Of a stretch of DNA of 64,000 nucleotides, positions 34,815-42,960 are shown piece after piece. The notes under the pieces were generated by a model. That model did no database searches, was not told where the DNA came from, and saw only the letters and a list, made by a program, of their open reading frames with translations. The stretch lies in contig NZ_VKGK01000017.1 in assembly GCF_007197645.1 (NCBI RefSeq), positions 54,069-118,068 on the forward strand, given 5' to 3'. This stretch comes from Shewanella hanedai (GTDB taxonomy: Bacteria; Pseudomonadota; Gammaproteobacteria; Enterobacterales; Shewanellaceae). Position 1 is the stretch's first letter. Each line of letters opens with the position of its first letter. A program made the translations under genes and the position numbers.

Positions 34815-36833
34815 TTAATCATTTAAAGATAATGCACTGGGTGAAAAAAAATTGTTATTTTCCTTTTCACGTTCAAATAAATGCATCGTTTGTTGGATAT
34901 AATCTCCCTGCACGCCATCGCAATGCAGTTCGTTTAAAATAGCCAAACTTTCGGCGTATTTAACATGGGGTGATAACACTTTAATACCCACGCTATGTCC
35001 AATTTGAGTCACAGCCTGAATAAAGTAGCGATTTTCGGGGTGCTTATCTAAGTCGCGAATAAAAGCACCATCGATTTTCAAATAATCAATATCCAAGCCT
35101 TTAAGATACTTAAAAGAGGTAAAGTTTGAACCAAAATGCTCAATACAAATCTGACAACCCAAATGTTTAATAAAGTGAATAAAGTCAATGCTAGATTCAA
35201 CTGATGCAAGTATCGCGCTTTCACTCACTTCAAATACAATGTTAGGTAAGGTTTCTTGGTTATCATGATGGAACTGTGATAACCATTGTCTAAAATCAAC
35301 ATCATGTAGGGATTGATGCGTTAAGTTAATCGCCACCGTTACACCAGATGCAAAACTGCTTAGCTTAGCGAGCTCTTTGAGCGTCTTTTTATCGAGTGTT
35401 GTTGATTTATTTAAACGTTCTGCCATCGCATATAGCTGATTATTCGCGATACTTTCCTGATTAAAGACAAACTGAGGAAACAACTCGAAATACAAGACTT
35501 CATTATTTTCACAAGATTTGACGGGTTGAAACATAAACTTGACGTTATCAGACGTAGCGATGTCATCAATCATGCTGGACCACTGACGTAAGCCATGAGT
35601 GGATTTAACCTCGATATCGGAGTAAATCACCCCATCTTTGCCTGTTGAACTTTCTTGGGTTAACAAAGTATCCAGTTTTGACAATAACGAACTCAGATCG
35701 TCTTTCTTAGTATAAGAAGTGGCAATAATCTCACCAAATCCTTGAGGATAAGCCGTCGAGTTTAATGCCGAGAAACGATAATGAAGTGACTCACACAAGG
35801 GCATGATATTGTTGGCAGCATCTTGAGTGGTGAATAAAAAAGTACCGCCAGCCCCACGGAAAAGCTTAAAGCTGCTAAGTATTCCGAGTTTTTCATTAAT
35901 AGCTTGTGCTACCAAACAAATATAGGCATCGCCAGACTTATAGCCTTGCTCAATATTGATGGTTTTCAAAGAGGGCAACTGAATCATACCGAACGTGGCA
36001 AGGTCTTTTGGTTCCATTTCCACTAAGTCAGCTTTAAATTGACTCTCAAACGCACGACGGTTACCTAATTGGGTTAAGGGGTCGACATACAAGTCTTTGT
36101 TGAGCTTGTCAGCGTGCTGACTCATCTGCATAAACGATATTTGAATATTGGTGACCATGGTATTCATCGCAGTAATAACAGTGCGCAACTCACGTGTCAT
36201 GGGCAATTTATCAATCAAAGAAAACTGTTTGCGTCCCACAGACACTGCTTGTTGTTCAACTTGCGCTAATGGTCTTAACACGGCTCTTAAAATGAGGTGT
36301 GCAATAAACAAGGATAAAAGGCAAATAATGAACGATGATAAAAAATTATTGATCCCGTGTTTCCATAGCTTGAAATAAGAATACCCAGGGTGACTTTTAA
36401 CACTTAAAGTACCAGCCATGTTCCAACCGTTGTTAAGCTCTGTAACCGCGAGTGGTGAATTTAATGAAAAAGTATCAATAAACCAATCGGGTACACCATC
36501 AACGGACACTGGGTTTGCACGCTGATGCACCACGTCTTCGTCAACGTCATGCAATATAATTGTTTCGTAATAGCCAGAGTCAAAAATCGCCGCGATCATG
36601 GTTTCGATGATGACAGCGTTACTGCTATTACCATCCAAATAAGGGGTGATCGACAACCCTAAACTGGTCGCCGTATCTTGAGCGTGAATTTCCATCTGCT
36701 CGTTTAAATAATTGCGGGTGGTATTAATGTTTATCCAGCTACTGCCAATAAACGAGACGATCGCAATACCAACCACTAACGCATAGAGTTGTGCTTTTAA
36801 ACTTAAACCAGCCTGTGTGTTCGTGTGACTCAT
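34815..36833 (-). CDS. lapD: LapD-like c-di-GMP receptor (LapD/MoxY N-terminal, HAMP, degenerate GGDEF-EAL)
   Basis: This 672-residue inner-membrane protein has one membrane helix near residues 14-34, a periplasmic LapD/MoxY-type domain to about 162, a second helix (163-186), a HAMP-like linker, then GGDEF and EAL domains. The GGDEF signature is replaced by RGAGGTF (326-332) and the EAL motif by ELF (450-452), so neither cyclase nor phosphodiesterase activity is expected. This matches LapD, which binds c-di-GMP through its EAL domain and holds the protease LapG in the periplasm. lapG ends 4 bases upstream. Biofilm adhesion or surface-protein release is the expected output. The Shewanella oneidensis counterpart is called BpfD. 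Confidence 0.88.
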   Translation of the reverse strand: MSHTNTQAGLSLKAQLYALVVGIAIVSFIGSSWININTTRNYLNEQMEIHAQDTATSLGLSITPYLDGNSSNAVIIETMIAAIFDSGYYETIILHDVDEDVVHQRANPVSVDGVPDWFIDTFSLNSPLAVTELNNGWNMAGTLSVKSHPGYSYFKLWKHGINNFLSSFIICLLSLFIAHLILRAVLRPLAQVEQQAVSVGRKQFSLIDKLPMTRELRTVITAMNTMVTNIQISFMQMSQHADKLNKDLYVDPLTQLGNRRAFESQFKADLVEMEPKDLATFGMIQLPSLKTINIEQGYKSGDAYICLVAQAINEKLGILSSFKLFRGAGGTFLFTTQDAANNIMPLCESLHYRFSALNSTAYPQGFGEIIATSYTKKDDLSSLLSKLDTLLTQESSTGKDGVIYSDIEVKSTHGLRQWSSMIDDIATSDNVKFMFQPVKSCENNEVLYFELFPQFVFNQESIANNQLYAMAERLNKSTTLDKKTLKELAKLSSFASGVTVAINLTHQSLHDVDFRQWLSQFHHDNQETLPNIVFEVSESAILASVESSIDFIHFIKHLGCQICIEHFGSNFTSFKYLKGLDIDYLKIDGAFIRDLDKHPENRYFIQAVTQIGHSVGIKVLSPHVKYAESLAILNELHCDGVQGDYIQQTMHLFEREKENNNFFSPSALSLND

Positions 36834-36837
36834 CTAC

Positions 36838-37554
36838 CTACCTATCCTTTTTACTTGCTGGCACATTCATTTCGACCTGCTCAATGCGTTGTAACAACTT
36901 AGTCCAAGCTGAAACACCACTGCTGTTTTTAACCTTTTTACCTAACCCTTTGGCTTTCGACATCCACAAGCCTGAACCGTTAAAGCTATAAATTGGCTTT
37001 AAATCTGGGCGTTTGTTAGCAGGAAGAATACGTGGGTTAAAATTATCGAGTACCAAGGGGATCGCTTTCTTATTTTCAAAATAAATCAGCACCATGTGTG
37101 GCTCATCTATCTGCAGTTGCCTTACATACATCAATCGCAGTTTTCCCTCGGGTATACCAAGGGCAAGGAGGCTGAAATATTTAGCAATGGCGAAGTCTTC
37201 ACAGTCTCCTCGTCCTCGTCCTAGCGTTTCAGCTGGAGAGGCCCAATAGTCTTCTTTGTCCCAGAGTGATAAATCCGTTTCGTAAATCACACTCTTATTA
37301 ATAAAGTCATTGATTTTATTAATTTTATTCCAGTCATCGTTACCGCTATTTTCGACAAGAAAAGTCTCCCAGTTTTTGGCTCGAACTTCAGCTTCTTTGC
37401 CATACACTGCGCTAAATTTCTGATAAAAATCCGCTGTAAAATGTTCCTCTAAAAAACAAGAAACAGTGAAAGGAATAAGTAAAAGCAGTATGCAGAACAG
37501 CACAATAAAATATTTCAAATCACTCCCTGTCCTGAAATGGTGAACGACAAACAT
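36838..37554 (-). CDS. lapG: LapG-type transglutaminase-like periplasmic cysteine protease
   Basis: This 238-residue protein begins with a hydrophobic signal or anchor (KYFIVLFCILLLLIPF) and continues with a bacterial transglutaminase-like cysteine peptidase domain. The catalytic triad is visible: Cys118 in GRGRGDCEDFA, His153 in DEPHMVLIY, and Asp170 in LVLDNFNP. LapG cleaves the N-terminal region of large adhesins when LapD lacks c-di-GMP. The start is uncertain: ATG 37552-37554 was chosen, but the frame is open to a TTG at 37677. It forms an operon with lapD (4-base gap). No large RTX-type adhesin or type I secretion system is present in this window. Confidence 0.88.
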   Translation of the reverse strand: MFVVHHFRTGSDLKYFIVLFCILLLLIPFTVSCFLEEHFTADFYQKFSAVYGKEAEVRAKNWETFLVENSGNDDWNKINKINDFINKSVIYETDLSLWDKEDYWASPAETLGRGRGDCEDFAIAKYFSLLALGIPEGKLRLMYVRQLQIDEPHMVLIYFENKKAIPLVLDNFNPRILPANKRPDLKPIYSFNGSGLWMSKAKGLGKKVKNSSGVSAWTKLLQRIEQVEMNVPASKKDR

Positions 37555-37914
37555 TATTAGACGATGATAATTGGTGAAAAGACACACAACGAAATTAAGC
37601 TGAGTACTCAGTTGAGTATAAAGCAAACTAAAAAACACTAGCAAGCTGTTTTTATTAACGTAATTACTATTTTTCAACCAAAGTAGGTTCAGATCACATT
37701 CTGGATATAAAAAAGTTGATTCGGTTGCTACACATGTGTATATTTCCGTAAAAAATCTAATGTTAAAAATATTTAATGCTGAGTGCGGTTGAACTATACA
37801 TGATTTGTTGTATTTTTTATTGTTTAAAATCAGTAGTTAGCGTGTCTTTTGTTATTTAACCTAACATATGTATCATTAGTTTTATCTATGACTAAATTAA
37901 GGATCTAGAATAAT

Positions 37915-38958
37915 ATGACACGTAAAGTAACTAAAGCAGTGTTTCCTGTTGCGGGGCTAGGTACACGCATGTTACCTGCTACCAAAGCTATCCCCAAAGA
38001 GATGTTGCCTATCGTTGATAAACCACTTATTCAGTACGTAGTAAACGAAGCCGTTGCGGCTGGCATTAAAGAAATAATTTTAGTGACTCACAGCAGTAAA
38101 AACGCAATTGAAAACCATTTCGACACCAGCTTTGAGCTAGAAGCCACCTTAGAAGCGCGAGTAAAACGCAGCCTGTTAAGTGAAATACGCGCAATTATTC
38201 CAAAAGGCGTGACGGTTATTTCCCTGCGACAATCTGCGCCACTGGGATTAGGCCACGCCATTCTAACGGCGCGCTCAATCGTCGGTGAACAACCCTTTGC
38301 GGTGTTATTACCTGATGTGATCATCGACAAATACTTAAGCAATCACAGCAGCGACAATCTGGCCGAAATGATCAATCGTTTTGAGCATACAGGTCATAGC
38401 CAAATCATGGTGGAGTCAATCCCCCATGAAAAAGTAAACCAGTATGGCGTCGTCGATGTGAGCAGTAATGTAGATCTTGAAGTGGAACTAGATGCAGAGC
38501 GCGATGCGGGTCTTGATGCCGGTTTTAATGCGATAGCCAACAAAAAGCAACGCACCATGCTGCCCGGTCAAAGCGCCGTGATCTGTGACATGGTTGAAAA
38601 ACCTGAGCTGGACCAAGCACCAAGCAACCTGGCTATTACTGGCCGTTATGTATTATCCGAGAAAATCTGGGATCTATTACAAATCACCACCCCAGGCGCT
38701 GGCGACGAAATTCAACTGACTGATGCGCTGCATAAGCTACGCGAAATCGAAACCATCGAGGCGTATCACATCAAAGGTAAGTCACATGATTGCGGTTCTA
38801 AACTCGGCTACATGATGGCCAACGTTGAGTACGGCATGAAGTGCGGCAAATTAGGCGAAGAGTTCAAAGCAGCACTTCACAGCCATCTAGCAATAGAAGA
38901 TGCCAAGCAAAGCACAGAGCAAGATTCGCAGCAAGAAGTGGCTAGGGCTGAGTTTTAA
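37915..38958 (+). CDS. galU: UTP-glucose-1-phosphate uridylyltransferase
   Basis: This enzyme makes UDP-glucose, a precursor for many cell-surface glycans. The nucleotidyltransferase motif [20 protein letters not shown] is present, as are [20 protein letters not shown] and the late [14 protein letters not shown]. At 347 residues it exceeds E. coli GalU by about 45. The excess is a charged, repetitive insert near residues 182-208 ([20 protein letters not shown]) and a Gln/Glu-rich C-terminal tail. It precedes the polysaccharide locus but is separated from cysD by 634 bases holding repeats and regulatory elements, so it may have its own promoter. ATG 37915 follows AAGGATC. Confidence 0.94.
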   Translation: MTRKVTKAVFPVAGLGTRMLPATKAIPKEMLPIVDKPLIQYVVNEAVAAGIKEIILVTHSSKNAIENHFDTSFELEATLEARVKRSLLSEIRAIIPKGVTVISLRQSAPLGLGHAILTARSIVGEQPFAVLLPDVIIDKYLSNHSSDNLAEMINRFEHTGHSQIMVESIPHEKVNQYGVVDVSSNVDLEVELDAERDAGLDAGFNAIANKKQRTMLPGQSAVICDMVEKPELDQAPSNLAITGRYVLSEKIWDLLQITTPGAGDEIQLTDALHKLREIETIEAYHIKGKSHDCGSKLGYMMANVEYGMKCGKLGEEFKAALHSHLAIEDAKQSTEQDSQQEVARAEF

Positions 38959-39042
38959 GCGGTAAGCCATAAGTTTTAAGAAATAGCACAAGCACTAAGT
39001 AATAGCAGAAAGCAGTAAGAAGCTTTAAGAGATAGCAGTAAG
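38958..39042. repeat. Degenerate 7-bp tandem repeats after galU
   Basis: This stretch of about 85 bases is built from imperfect 7-mers of the form AGnnnTA (AGCGGTA, AGCCATA, AGTTTTA, AGAAATA and so on). It begins at the galU stop codon. Similar heptads recur before several genes of the polysaccharide locus. No coding capacity is evident. Confidence 0.6.
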
Positions 39043-39094
39043 TCGTCCTCTTGAAAGGGGCAGTAGATCATTGGCAGCGTGTTTAGCGGATTTA

Positions 39095-39126
39095 TCATTT
39101 GATAAAACCGTGCGGTAGCTATGGTG
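39095..39126 (+). promoter_or_regulatory. ops/JUMPstart-like element, copy 1
   Basis: The word GCGGTAGC (39112-39119) matches the core of the ops element bound by the antitermination factor RfaH (GGCGGTAGCGTG). The surrounding 32 bases are repeated exactly at 39409-39440. It lies in the plus-strand orientation ahead of the long cysD-wzb gene array, the usual place for RfaH control of polysaccharide operons. Confidence 0.6.
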
Positions 39127-39256
39127 CCGCTTCAAAAGTGAAGACCACAAAGTGAAGAGACCACGAACGAGAGACAGGATGTCGAACTGGCACTTGTATA
39201 TGGACATATTTGGTAGTTTAGAAACTCGCTCAGCGAGTGACAAGACAAGGGCTTCT

Positions 39257-39363
39257 CACCACGGAGGACACGGAGCGCTGCGCTACACGGAGAAGAGCTG
39301 GAGTTTTTGGAGATAAGGTTTTGTACTTGCTTTACTCCGTGGTCCTCCGTGTTCTCCGTGGTG
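39257..39363. repeat. Inverted-repeat element with CACGGAG words, copy 1
   Basis: The left arm begins CACCACGGAGGACACGGAG and the right arm ends CTCCGTGTTCTCCGTGGTG, and the arms pair across about 60 bases. Within the left arm GCGCTGCGC adds a local palindrome. A related element lies at 40533-40637, and a partial copy starts at the right window edge. It is non-coding. Confidence 0.75.
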
Positions 39364-39408
39364 AATCGCTTTTTTAGGCAGGTAAGTAGGTAGTTAATTG
39401 CGGTTTTG

Positions 39409-39440
39409 TCATTTGATAAAACCGTGCGGTAGCTATGGTG
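39409..39440 (+). promoter_or_regulatory. ops/JUMPstart-like element, copy 2
   Basis: This is an exact 32-base direct repeat of 39095-39126 with the ops-like core GCGGTAGC at 39426-39433, 153 bases upstream of the cysD start. The proximal copy is the better placed to recruit RfaH to a transcript entering the locus. Confidence 0.6.
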
Positions 39441-39592
39441 TCACAGACCTTTATCTTTCTTCGTTATCGCTGTGGTGAATAGTTCTGTCAGTAGTAGCCC
39501 CGTGCTATGTAATTTTTTCTGGTCTTAATCGTGTAATCGAGATGAGCCGTTCCTAGCTCACATTTTTAAAATTTAATTTATTGAAGAGTATT

Positions 39593-40507
39593 ATGGATAT
39601 TTCCCAAGCGCGTATGACCCATTTGAAACAACTTGAAGCTGAGTCCATTCATATTATGCGTGAAGTGGCCGCTGAGTTTGATAACCCAGTAATGCTATAT
39701 TCAGTGGGGAAAGACTCAGCAGTAATGCTGCACTTATGCATGAAATCGTTTTACCCAGCTAAACCCCCATTTCCATTAATGCACGTTGATACCACCTTCA
39801 AATTTAAAGAGATGATTGAGTTCCGTGACCAAGCCGTTAAAAAATACGGTATGGATTTAATCGTGCATAAAAATGAACAAGGCATTGCAGCGAATATCAA
39901 TCCTTTCGATCACGGCAGTGCAAAATACACAGACGTAATGAAAACAGAAGGGCTTAAGCAAGCATTAAACAAACATCAATTCGATGCTGCATTTGGTGGT
40001 GCTCGCCGTGATGAAGAAAAATCACGTGCTAAAGAACGCGTGTATTCATTCCGTGACAAAAATCACCGTTGGGACCCAAAAGTTCAGCGTCCTGAGCTGT
40101 GGAATACATACAACGGCAAGGTCAACAAAGGCGAAAGCATTCGCGTATTCCCATTGCCAAACTGGACTGAGCTTGATATTTGGCAATATATCTACCTTGA
40201 AGGTATCGAGATTGTACCGCTTTACTTAGCGAAAGAGCGCCCAGTAGTCGAACGTGACGGTGCGCTAATCATGGTTGATGATGCGCGCCTGCCGTTACAC
40301 GAAGGTGAAGTACCTATGATGAAAAGCGTACGTTTCCGCACCTTGGGTTGTTACCCACTAACAGGCGCTGTTGAATCTGAAGCCGCCACGTTGCCTGAGA
40401 TCATTCAAGAAATGCTTTTAACCAAAACATCTGAGCGTCAAGGACGGGTCATCGACCATGATTCGTCAGGCTCGATGGAAAAGAAAAAAATGGAAGGCTA
40501 TTTCTAG
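39593..40507 (+). CDS. cysD: sulfate adenylyltransferase subunit 2
   Basis: CysD is the ATP-pyrophosphatase subunit of ATP sulfurylase, which with CysN activates sulfate to adenosine 5'-phosphosulfate (APS). The 304-residue protein has the PP-loop [10 protein letters not shown] (residues 37-46), the [16 protein letters not shown] segment and the C-terminal [16 protein letters not shown] 39593 ([10 protein letters not shown]) follows GAAGAG; a TTG 12 bases earlier is also in frame. It is the first gene of the polysaccharide array, downstream of the ops-like repeats, and is split from cysN by a 234-base gap with an inverted-repeat element. With cysN, cysC and a sulfotransferase nearby, its likely job is PAPS supply for polymer sulfation. 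Confidence 0.95.
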   Translation: MDISQARMTHLKQLEAESIHIMREVAAEFDNPVMLYSVGKDSAVMLHLCMKSFYPAKPPFPLMHVDTTFKFKEMIEFRDQAVKKYGMDLIVHKNEQGIAANINPFDHGSAKYTDVMKTEGLKQALNKHQFDAAFGGARRDEEKSRAKERVYSFRDKNHRWDPKVQRPELWNTYNGKVNKGESIRVFPLPNWTELDIWQYIYLEGIEIVPLYLAKERPVVERDGALIMVDDARLPLHEGEVPMMKSVRFRTLGCYPLTGAVESEAATLPEIIQEMLLTKTSERQGRVIDHDSSGSMEKKKMEGYF

Positions 40508-40532
40508 CCGACTTTCTGAATTAAAAGAAATT

Positions 40533-40637
40533 CACCACGGAGGTCACAGAGCGCTGCGCTACACGGAGAAAAGCTGGAATTTTTAATACTTTACTCGCTC
40601 TTGCCATACTCCGTGTCCCTCAGTGTTCTCCGTGGTG
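40533..40637. repeat. Inverted-repeat element with CACGGAG words, copy 2
   Basis: This copy is related to 39257-39363: the left arm starts CACCACGGAGGTCACAGAG, the same GCGCTGCGC block follows, and the right arm ends GTTCTCCGTGGTG. It lies between cysD and cysN. Confidence 0.75.
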
Positions 40638-40701
40638 AGCCGCTTTATCTTTTATAAGTAAATCAAAAGATAGATATCACCGCAACGGCCGAAATTAAAT
40701 G

Positions 40702-40729
40702 AGCTTATAGCTAGCAGCTTACAGTTTCT
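40702..40729. repeat. Degenerate heptad repeats before cysN
   Basis: Four consecutive 7-mers of the AGCTnnC type (AGCTTAT, AGCTAGC, AGCTTAC, AGTTTCT) end 12 bases before the cysN start codon and are followed by the ribosome-binding word TAGGA. Confidence 0.6.
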
Positions 40730-40741
40730 CCTAGGATTTAT

Positions 40742-42172
40742 ATGACTACCGAACAAACGCTTTTAGAAACAGATATTGAAGCCTATTTACAAAAGCATGA
40801 AGACAAAGACATGCTGCGCTTTTTAACGTGCGGTAATGTGGATGATGGTAAATCAACCCTGATTGGTCGCCTGTTACATGACTCCAAACTGATTTTCGAA
40901 GATCACATGGCCGCGATTAAATGCGACTCTAAAAAATACAACACCACAGATGGTGAGTTTGACTTAGCCCTATTAGTTGACGGCCTGCAGTCTGAACGTG
41001 AGCAAGGTATTACCATTGACGTGGCTTACCGCTATTTTGCTACCGAAAGCCGTAAGTTCATTATTGCCGATTGCCCAGGGCATGAGCAATACACACGTAA
41101 CATGGCAACGGGCGCATCAAACTGTGACCTCGCGATTGTGATGATTGATGCGCGCTATGGAGTGCAAACCCAAACTAAACGTCACTCATACATCGCATCC
41201 TTATTAGGGATTAAGCACGTAATCGTCGCGGTAAACAAGATGGATTTGGTTGACTATAGCCAAGCTGAATACCGCAAGATCAAATCGGCTTATAAAGCCT
41301 TTGCGCAAGACTTGAACATTCCTGACATTCGCTTTGTACCGATTTCAGCCTTAAAAGGCGACAACGTAGTAAACAAGTCTGAATCAATGGATTGGTATCC
41401 TGGCGCGACGTTGATGGAGCTGCTTAATTCAGTCACTATTAATGAAGATAAAAATCTAGAAGACTTCCGTTTCCCTGTGCAGTTTGTTACCCGTCCGAAT
41501 CTGGATTTCCGTGGTTTTTGCGGCACGATTGCGGCTGGCGTGATTAGCGTCGGTGATGTGATCACGGCGATGCCATCGGGTAAATCGTCAACAGTTGCAC
41601 GTATAGTGACTGCAGATGGTGACTTAACCAATGCGTTTGCTGGTCAAGCGATAACCATTACCACCAATGATGAAATCGATATTTCCCGTGGTGATGTACT
41701 CGTTAAATCTAATCAATTAGCAACAGCGTCAGACAGCTTCGAAGCAACCATCGTTTGGATGGATGAGGTTGCACTGCAACCGGGTAAAGAATACGAGTTC
41801 AAAGTTGGCACTAAAAACACCTACGGCCGCATAGGAAGCATTAATCACCGCATAGACGTGAACACGCTTAAGCAGATTGAAGTTAATGCAATGCAACTTA
41901 ACGAGATTGCGTCTTGTAATGTCCACGTTTCAAGCCCTGTAGTGATAGATGTTTATAACAACGTGAAAGGCACGGGTTCGTTTGTAGTGATTGACCGCTT
42001 AACTAACGTGACTGTTGGTGCGGGGATGATCACTAAAACGACTGTGAGCGAGGCTCGCAGCTCAAAGCTCGAAGCTCGTGTTTATACGCAGGCTGAAATT
42101 GAGCTCAATGCGTATGTTAGGAAGTGTTTTCCTGAGTGGGATTGTCATGTCGTGGAGTGTATAAAATACTAA
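40742..42172 (+). CDS. cysN: sulfate adenylyltransferase subunit 1 (GTPase)
   Basis: CysN is the GTPase subunit that drives APS synthesis with CysD. The 476-residue protein is an EF-Tu-like translational GTPase: G1 GNVDDGKSTL (31-40), G3 DCPGHEQY, G4 NKMDLVDY, followed by two beta-barrel domains. It is not fused to CysC, which is encoded separately at 55081. The stop overlaps the sulfotransferase start (TAATG), so the two are translationally coupled. This links sulfate activation directly to the AT-rich structure-specific block that begins here. Heptad repeats lie just upstream. Confidence 0.95.
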   Translation: MTTEQTLLETDIEAYLQKHEDKDMLRFLTCGNVDDGKSTLIGRLLHDSKLIFEDHMAAIKCDSKKYNTTDGEFDLALLVDGLQSEREQGITIDVAYRYFATESRKFIIADCPGHEQYTRNMATGASNCDLAIVMIDARYGVQTQTKRHSYIASLLGIKHVIVAVNKMDLVDYSQAEYRKIKSAYKAFAQDLNIPDIRFVPISALKGDNVVNKSESMDWYPGATLMELLNSVTINEDKNLEDFRFPVQFVTRPNLDFRGFCGTIAAGVISVGDVITAMPSGKSSTVARIVTADGDLTNAFAGQAITITTNDEIDISRGDVLVKSNQLATASDSFEATIVWMDEVALQPGKEYEFKVGTKNTYGRIGSINHRIDVNTLKQIEVNAMQLNEIASCNVHVSSPVVIDVYNNVKGTGSFVVIDRLTNVTVGAGMITKTTVSEARSSKLEARVYTQAEIELNAYVRKCFPEWDCHVVECIKY

Positions 42173-42960
42173 TGTTAAGACTAATTATCGGCAAAGCTTT
42201 TTGGGACAGTGCTAAGAAACTAAAACAGTTCCTAAGATTTTCATTTCATTCAGTTTTTAACAGCTATTATGATTCTATTGATTATGTAGTTAATGATGAA
42301 AAAAAAATAGTATACATCGTTAATTCTAAATGTGGTTGCAGCACTTTTAAACGAACCCTAGCGTTAAATGATGAGTTTGATGGCGAGAATATTAATTACC
42401 AAGAGATACATAAGCGTACAAAAGAGAAAGGTTTAATTACAAAAGTATTATCAGAAGAGCAAAGGAAATATTTTCGTTTCACGTTTGTAAGGAATCCATA
42501 TAAAAGAATTGTTTCATTATACATTAACAAATTCCTGGATAACGACAAAATCAATGATGGTTTAGGTTTCGAATATTCATCTTATTTAGGCGGTTATATA
42601 AATAGAGAAATTAGTTTCGAACAGTTTGTAAAATTAATAGTAGTCATCCCCAATAATCTGGCAGAACGCCACTTTATGAAACAGTCTGACTTGGTTTATA
42701 ATCAATCAGAAAAGATAGATTATATTGGTAAGCTAGAGGATTATTCTAATGATATTATCGATTTGGAATCTAAGTTAGGTTTTAAAATGTCAAACGGAAA
42801 TGAAAGTAGAAAAGAAAATCAGTCTAAAACATATAACTATATGGATTATTATACTAAAGAAACGTTTGAGCTTCTTCATGAGTTCTACAAAAAAGACGTA
42901 GAGAAGTTTGAGTATCTAGAAGAAGAAAAAGAACTTAAAACACATTTAGGAATTAAATAG
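42172..42960 (+). CDS. PAPS-dependent carbohydrate sulfotransferase (sulfotransferase family 2)
   Basis: This 262-residue protein is predicted to move a sulfuryl group from PAPS to a sugar. The 5'-phosphosulfate-binding loop is NSKCGCSTFKRTL (residues 51-63) and the 3'-phosphate-binding segment is FRFTFVRNPYKRIVSLY (101-117, with Arg107 and Ser115). These are the two diagnostic motifs of the family. ATG 42172 overlaps the cysN stop; a start 36 bases earlier inside cysN is unlikely. Base composition drops sharply from this gene on, and the next gene starts at its stop (TAGTG). Whether it acts on the cytoplasmic lipid-linked repeat unit is inferred from the lack of a signal peptide. Confidence 0.85.
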   Translation: MLRLIIGKAFWDSAKKLKQFLRFSFHSVFNSYYDSIDYVVNDEKKIVYIVNSKCGCSTFKRTLALNDEFDGENINYQEIHKRTKEKGLITKVLSEEQRKYFRFTFVRNPYKRIVSLYINKFLDNDKINDGLGFEYSSYLGGYINREISFEQFVKLIVVIPNNLAERHFMKQSDLVYNQSEKIDYIGKLEDYSNDIIDLESKLGFKMSNGNESRKENQSKTYNYMDYYTKETFELLHEFYKKDVEKFEYLEEEKELKTHLGIK

